This document shows, piece by piece, positions 61,621-64,000 of a DNA stretch of 64,000 nt. Source of the stretch: Fremontodendron californicum (taxonomy: Eukaryota > Streptophyta > Magnoliopsida > Malvales > Malvaceae). The stretch lies in NCBI GenBank assembly GCA_030761205.1, contig JAULJL010000020.1, positions 4,221,001 to 4,285,000 on the forward strand, written 5' to 3'. Positions within the stretch are counted from its first letter, which is position 1, and each line of letters starts with the position of its first letter. The notes under the pieces are model-generated. The model was not told the DNA's origin and made no database searches. It worked only from the letters and a program-made list of their open reading frames with translations. Made by a program: the position numbers and the translations under genes.

Positions 61621-61879
61621 TAGAGGTGCTCATGGGTCGGGCCGGGCAGCGGCCCGAAATTTTTTGGATTCCTTTGCCCAAGCCCGGCCTGTCGACCCAT
61701 ATTTGCTATTTACCCTATTAAAAAATATTTTTTTATTTTTTTAAAAATTAAATTTAAAAAATATTATTTTTTATTTGATGAATAATGATCCTGACCGGGC
61801 CGATCCGGATCACTAAAATCTCTGTCCAGGTTCGATCCAATACGAGCCCGACGGGCTGCCCAACCTGTAAGCAGGTCTA
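61621..61879. mobile_element. hAT-type MITE, 259 bp, GC-richer
   Basis: An exact 8-bp duplication ATCTTAAG lies at 61613-61620 and 61880-61887. The left end TAGAGGTGCTCATGGGTCGG and the reverse complement of the right end TAGACCTGCTTACAGGTTGG match at about 15 of 20 positions. The interior holds GGGCCGGGC/CGGGCC blocks. No coding frame. Confidence 0.8.
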
Positions 61880-62127
61880 ATCTTAAGAAGAGTTTATAAG
61901 ACCAACTTTTTTAGCAATTAAGTAAAGAAACCAAGCCAAAGGGACATGAAATTTTTTAAAGCAAGCTATATCCTCAAACAAAATTGATTCTATGCTTTAT
62001 TTATTACATGAAGGCACTCTGCCTTTGCAATATCATGCAAAGAAGATCAAATTAAAACCAAAGAACATAAAACATATTTGGACGGGTCTTGTCAATCTGT
62101 TTTATAATAAGATATAGGGAGCAAACT

Positions 62128-63934
62128 TTAAGAGGTGGCCTTCAATGTGTTCCCAATGTCAATGACAAATCGGTATTTGACATCTGCTTTGAGAAGGCGA
62201 TCCATGGCAGTGTTCACATAATCCATAGCTATGACTTCAATGTCTGGTTTTATGCTGTGTTTAGCTGCGAAATCAATCATCTCTTGAGTCTCCTTCATCC
62301 CTCCAATCATGCTTCCTCCTAATAACTTCCTCCCTTCCAATTTTAATGTAAAAAAGAGAAAGCATATATTATGACTCGAATTTAGGAATATATCTATGGA
62401 GAATTCGAGATCTCATCTCACTCTTACGAAACATATTAATTAACAGTAGATCCTTACCTTGGAGCAAAGGAAAGGCAGGTAACTCAAGTGGTTTCTCTGG
62501 AGCACCAACAAGAACAAGCTTCCCGTGAGACTTCAACAGCCCAAACAATGGCAGCAAAGGGTGTTGAGCAGATACTGTATCGATGATTCCATCCAATGTG
62601 CCAATAGCAGCCTAAACAGCAAATAAGGAGTTTAGAAACTACTATATAGTATATATACACTCACAAGAATCCCCTCATTAATAAATTATTGAAAGAACAA
62701 AAATAAGATTTAAAAACTAAACCTGAAGCTGATCTTGGTCTCGGCTGACCAAAAATGAATCAGCACCAAGATTTTCCAAAGCTTCCTTCTTCTTACTAGG
62801 AGAGGTGCTGATCACAGTAACTTTGAGACCCAAAGCCTTGCCAAATTTGACTGCCACATGACCTAGTCCACCCAATCCAACCACACCAATATGCAAACCA
62901 GGCTTATCAAGTCCATAATATCTCATTGGACTATACACTGTAATCCCAGCGCAAAGAAGAGGAGCCGCAGCATCAAGAGGCAGGTTGTCAGGAATGCGGA
63001 CGATAAAGTGTTCATCAGCAACCATAGTGTCAGAATAACCTCCATATGTAATAGTTCCATCAGAGTACTTGGCCGCATAGGTAAGTATCATTTTGGGGCA
63101 GTAGTTCTCAAGATTGTTGGTGCAGCTGTCGCAGGAATGGCATGATCCGACCATGCACCCAACTCCAACTCTATCTCCAACTTTGAACTTTTGTACCTTA
63201 TTTCCCACCTCTGTCACTTCACCAACAATCTCATGCCTGCATCCAATACGATTTTATAATTGTTCGGGCTCATCAGTATATTGTAGTGTATCATTTCATG
63301 TGCTAAATTCCTATCCATGGAATCATGAATTCTGAAAATGCAACAGCAAGAGCTCTCTCTTTTCTCATTGAAGAGAGCATCAAAATTAATTGAAATTTTT
63401 TTAAAATGAAGACTTTAATCCTAAATATCAGAGAAATAGTATAAATCAATGGAAATTGTTGATATATACATTAAAAATTCAATTTCATTTCAAACTTCAA
63501 ATAAATGAAATTTTTTATTAAACTTGTCTCCAGAGATTTAAATAGCGATCGTAACGCGATATTACAATAGCTATTTTGCGATTTCAACTTTTTCTGTAGT
63601 CGATATTCACGGTCGATATTTATCGTAATTAATCGCGATAACATTCATTATGTTCGCAACAACAATAAACACAATGCAATAGAAAACGCATTCACGACCG
63701 CAATTTAAATCTTTGCTCGTCTCATAGATCCCAGAAAAGGTAACTAATCAACTAATATATCCATATTTGTTTATAGTAATCAACACCATAAAATAAATAG
63801 ATGAATTAATGGAGACATACCCAGGGACAAGAGGGTAAACGGAACTGCCCCATTCATTCTTGACCATATGAAGATCAGAATGGCATATCCCACAATAAAG
63901 CACCTTGAAAGCCACATCCTTCTCTCCTGTTGCC
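62128..63934 (-). CDS. Gene 3: CAD/mannitol-dehydrogenase-like Zn alcohol dehydrogenase, exons 2-5 (exon 1 beyond window)
   Basis: Exons on the minus strand are 63821-63934, 62723-63236, 62458-62611 and 62128-62333, with the same lengths as in genes 1 and 2 and GT..AG introns. Exon 1 (about 32 residues) lies past base 64000. The visible 329 residues differ from genes 1/2 at six positions (gene 1 numbering): V54L, A203G, M206L, V208L, L265F and A335T. All zinc ligands and GLGGLG are kept. Three changes cluster just after the Rossmann glycines. Introns differ more than exons. Intron 2 is 584 bp against 271 bp, owing to a MITE and other changes. The gene is probably functional. Confidence 0.9.
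63531..63715. mobile_element. hAT-type MITE (185 bp) inside intron 2 of gene 3
   Basis: The left end CAGAGATTTAAATAGCGATC and the reverse complement of the right end CAAAGATTTAAATTGCGGTC match at 17 of 20 positions. Flanks CTTGTCTC (63523-63530) and CTCGTCTC (63716-63723) form an 8-bp duplication with one mismatch. The interior is rich in CGATA/CGCGATA motifs. It is absent from the shorter intron of genes 1 and 2. Confidence 0.78.
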
Positions 63935-64000
63935 CTGCAAATCACCATCATTTTTATCAAACAACAACAACAAACAAAGACCCTTGGAAGAAGATAAAAC

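Overview
The window is AT-rich plant nuclear DNA, almost certainly from a eudicot. It has spliced genes with canonical GT..AG introns, a plant cinnamyl-alcohol-dehydrogenase (CAD)-type gene family, and nested plant LTR retrotransposons. I cannot name the species.

Genes: the only intact protein-coding genes are three tandem CAD/mannitol-dehydrogenase-like genes, all on the minus strand: gene 1 (719-2388), gene 2 (45526-47203) and gene 3 (62128 to beyond the right edge, lacking only exon 1). Genes 1 and 2 have five exons each and encode, by eye, identical 361-residue zinc- and NADP(H)-dependent dehydrogenases. Gene 3 differs at six residues in its visible exons.

Layout: 1-12155 is a duplicated unit (gene 1 plus about 9.8 kb of upstream DNA). 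It recurs at 44968-57424 (gene 2 plus upstream). The two units are near-identical in long tracts but carry private changes: a 147-bp LINE tail with a 14-bp target duplication in unit 1 only, a 1080-bp deletion in unit 2, and a deletion of about 1.49 kb with a 32-bp filler in unit 1. Between the units lies a 30.8-kb retrotransposon nest (12174-42931). It consists of an old, broken Ty1/copia element whose gag is split by a solo LTR (D, 13980-20472), which is itself split by a 5.0-kb solo LTR (B, 14064-19070). The copia pol is split by a young 17.3-kb element (C, 22207-39503) with 4.4-5.0-kb LTRs. C lies on the minus strand. It has a primer-binding site matching the 3' end of a plant tRNA-Arg, a polypurine tract, tandem arrays and only a short gag zinc-knuckle remnant, which fits a non-autonomous Tat/Ogre-like Ty3/gypsy element. 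Every nested insertion has a 5-bp target duplication.

The right part (57425-62100) is non-genic spacer with degenerate repeats and several MITEs. Part of it is homologous to the spacer left of gene 2, so the array grew by at least two rounds of duplication. Small DNA transposons are well preserved: a hAT-type MITE family (54714-55351, 59052-59702, truncated at 9538-10080), two other hAT-type MITEs (61621-61879, and 63531-63715 inside intron 2 of gene 3) and a Mutator-type MITE with long terminal inverted repeats (2959-3465).

The genes probably act as redundant paralogs, reducing aldehydes or oxidising alcohols with NADP(H) in the cytosol. A repeated block with a TGACGTGG motif sits about 1.8 kb upstream of gene 1 but only about 0.7 kb upstream of gene 2, because of the 1080-bp deletion. 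That could make two identical enzymes respond differently.
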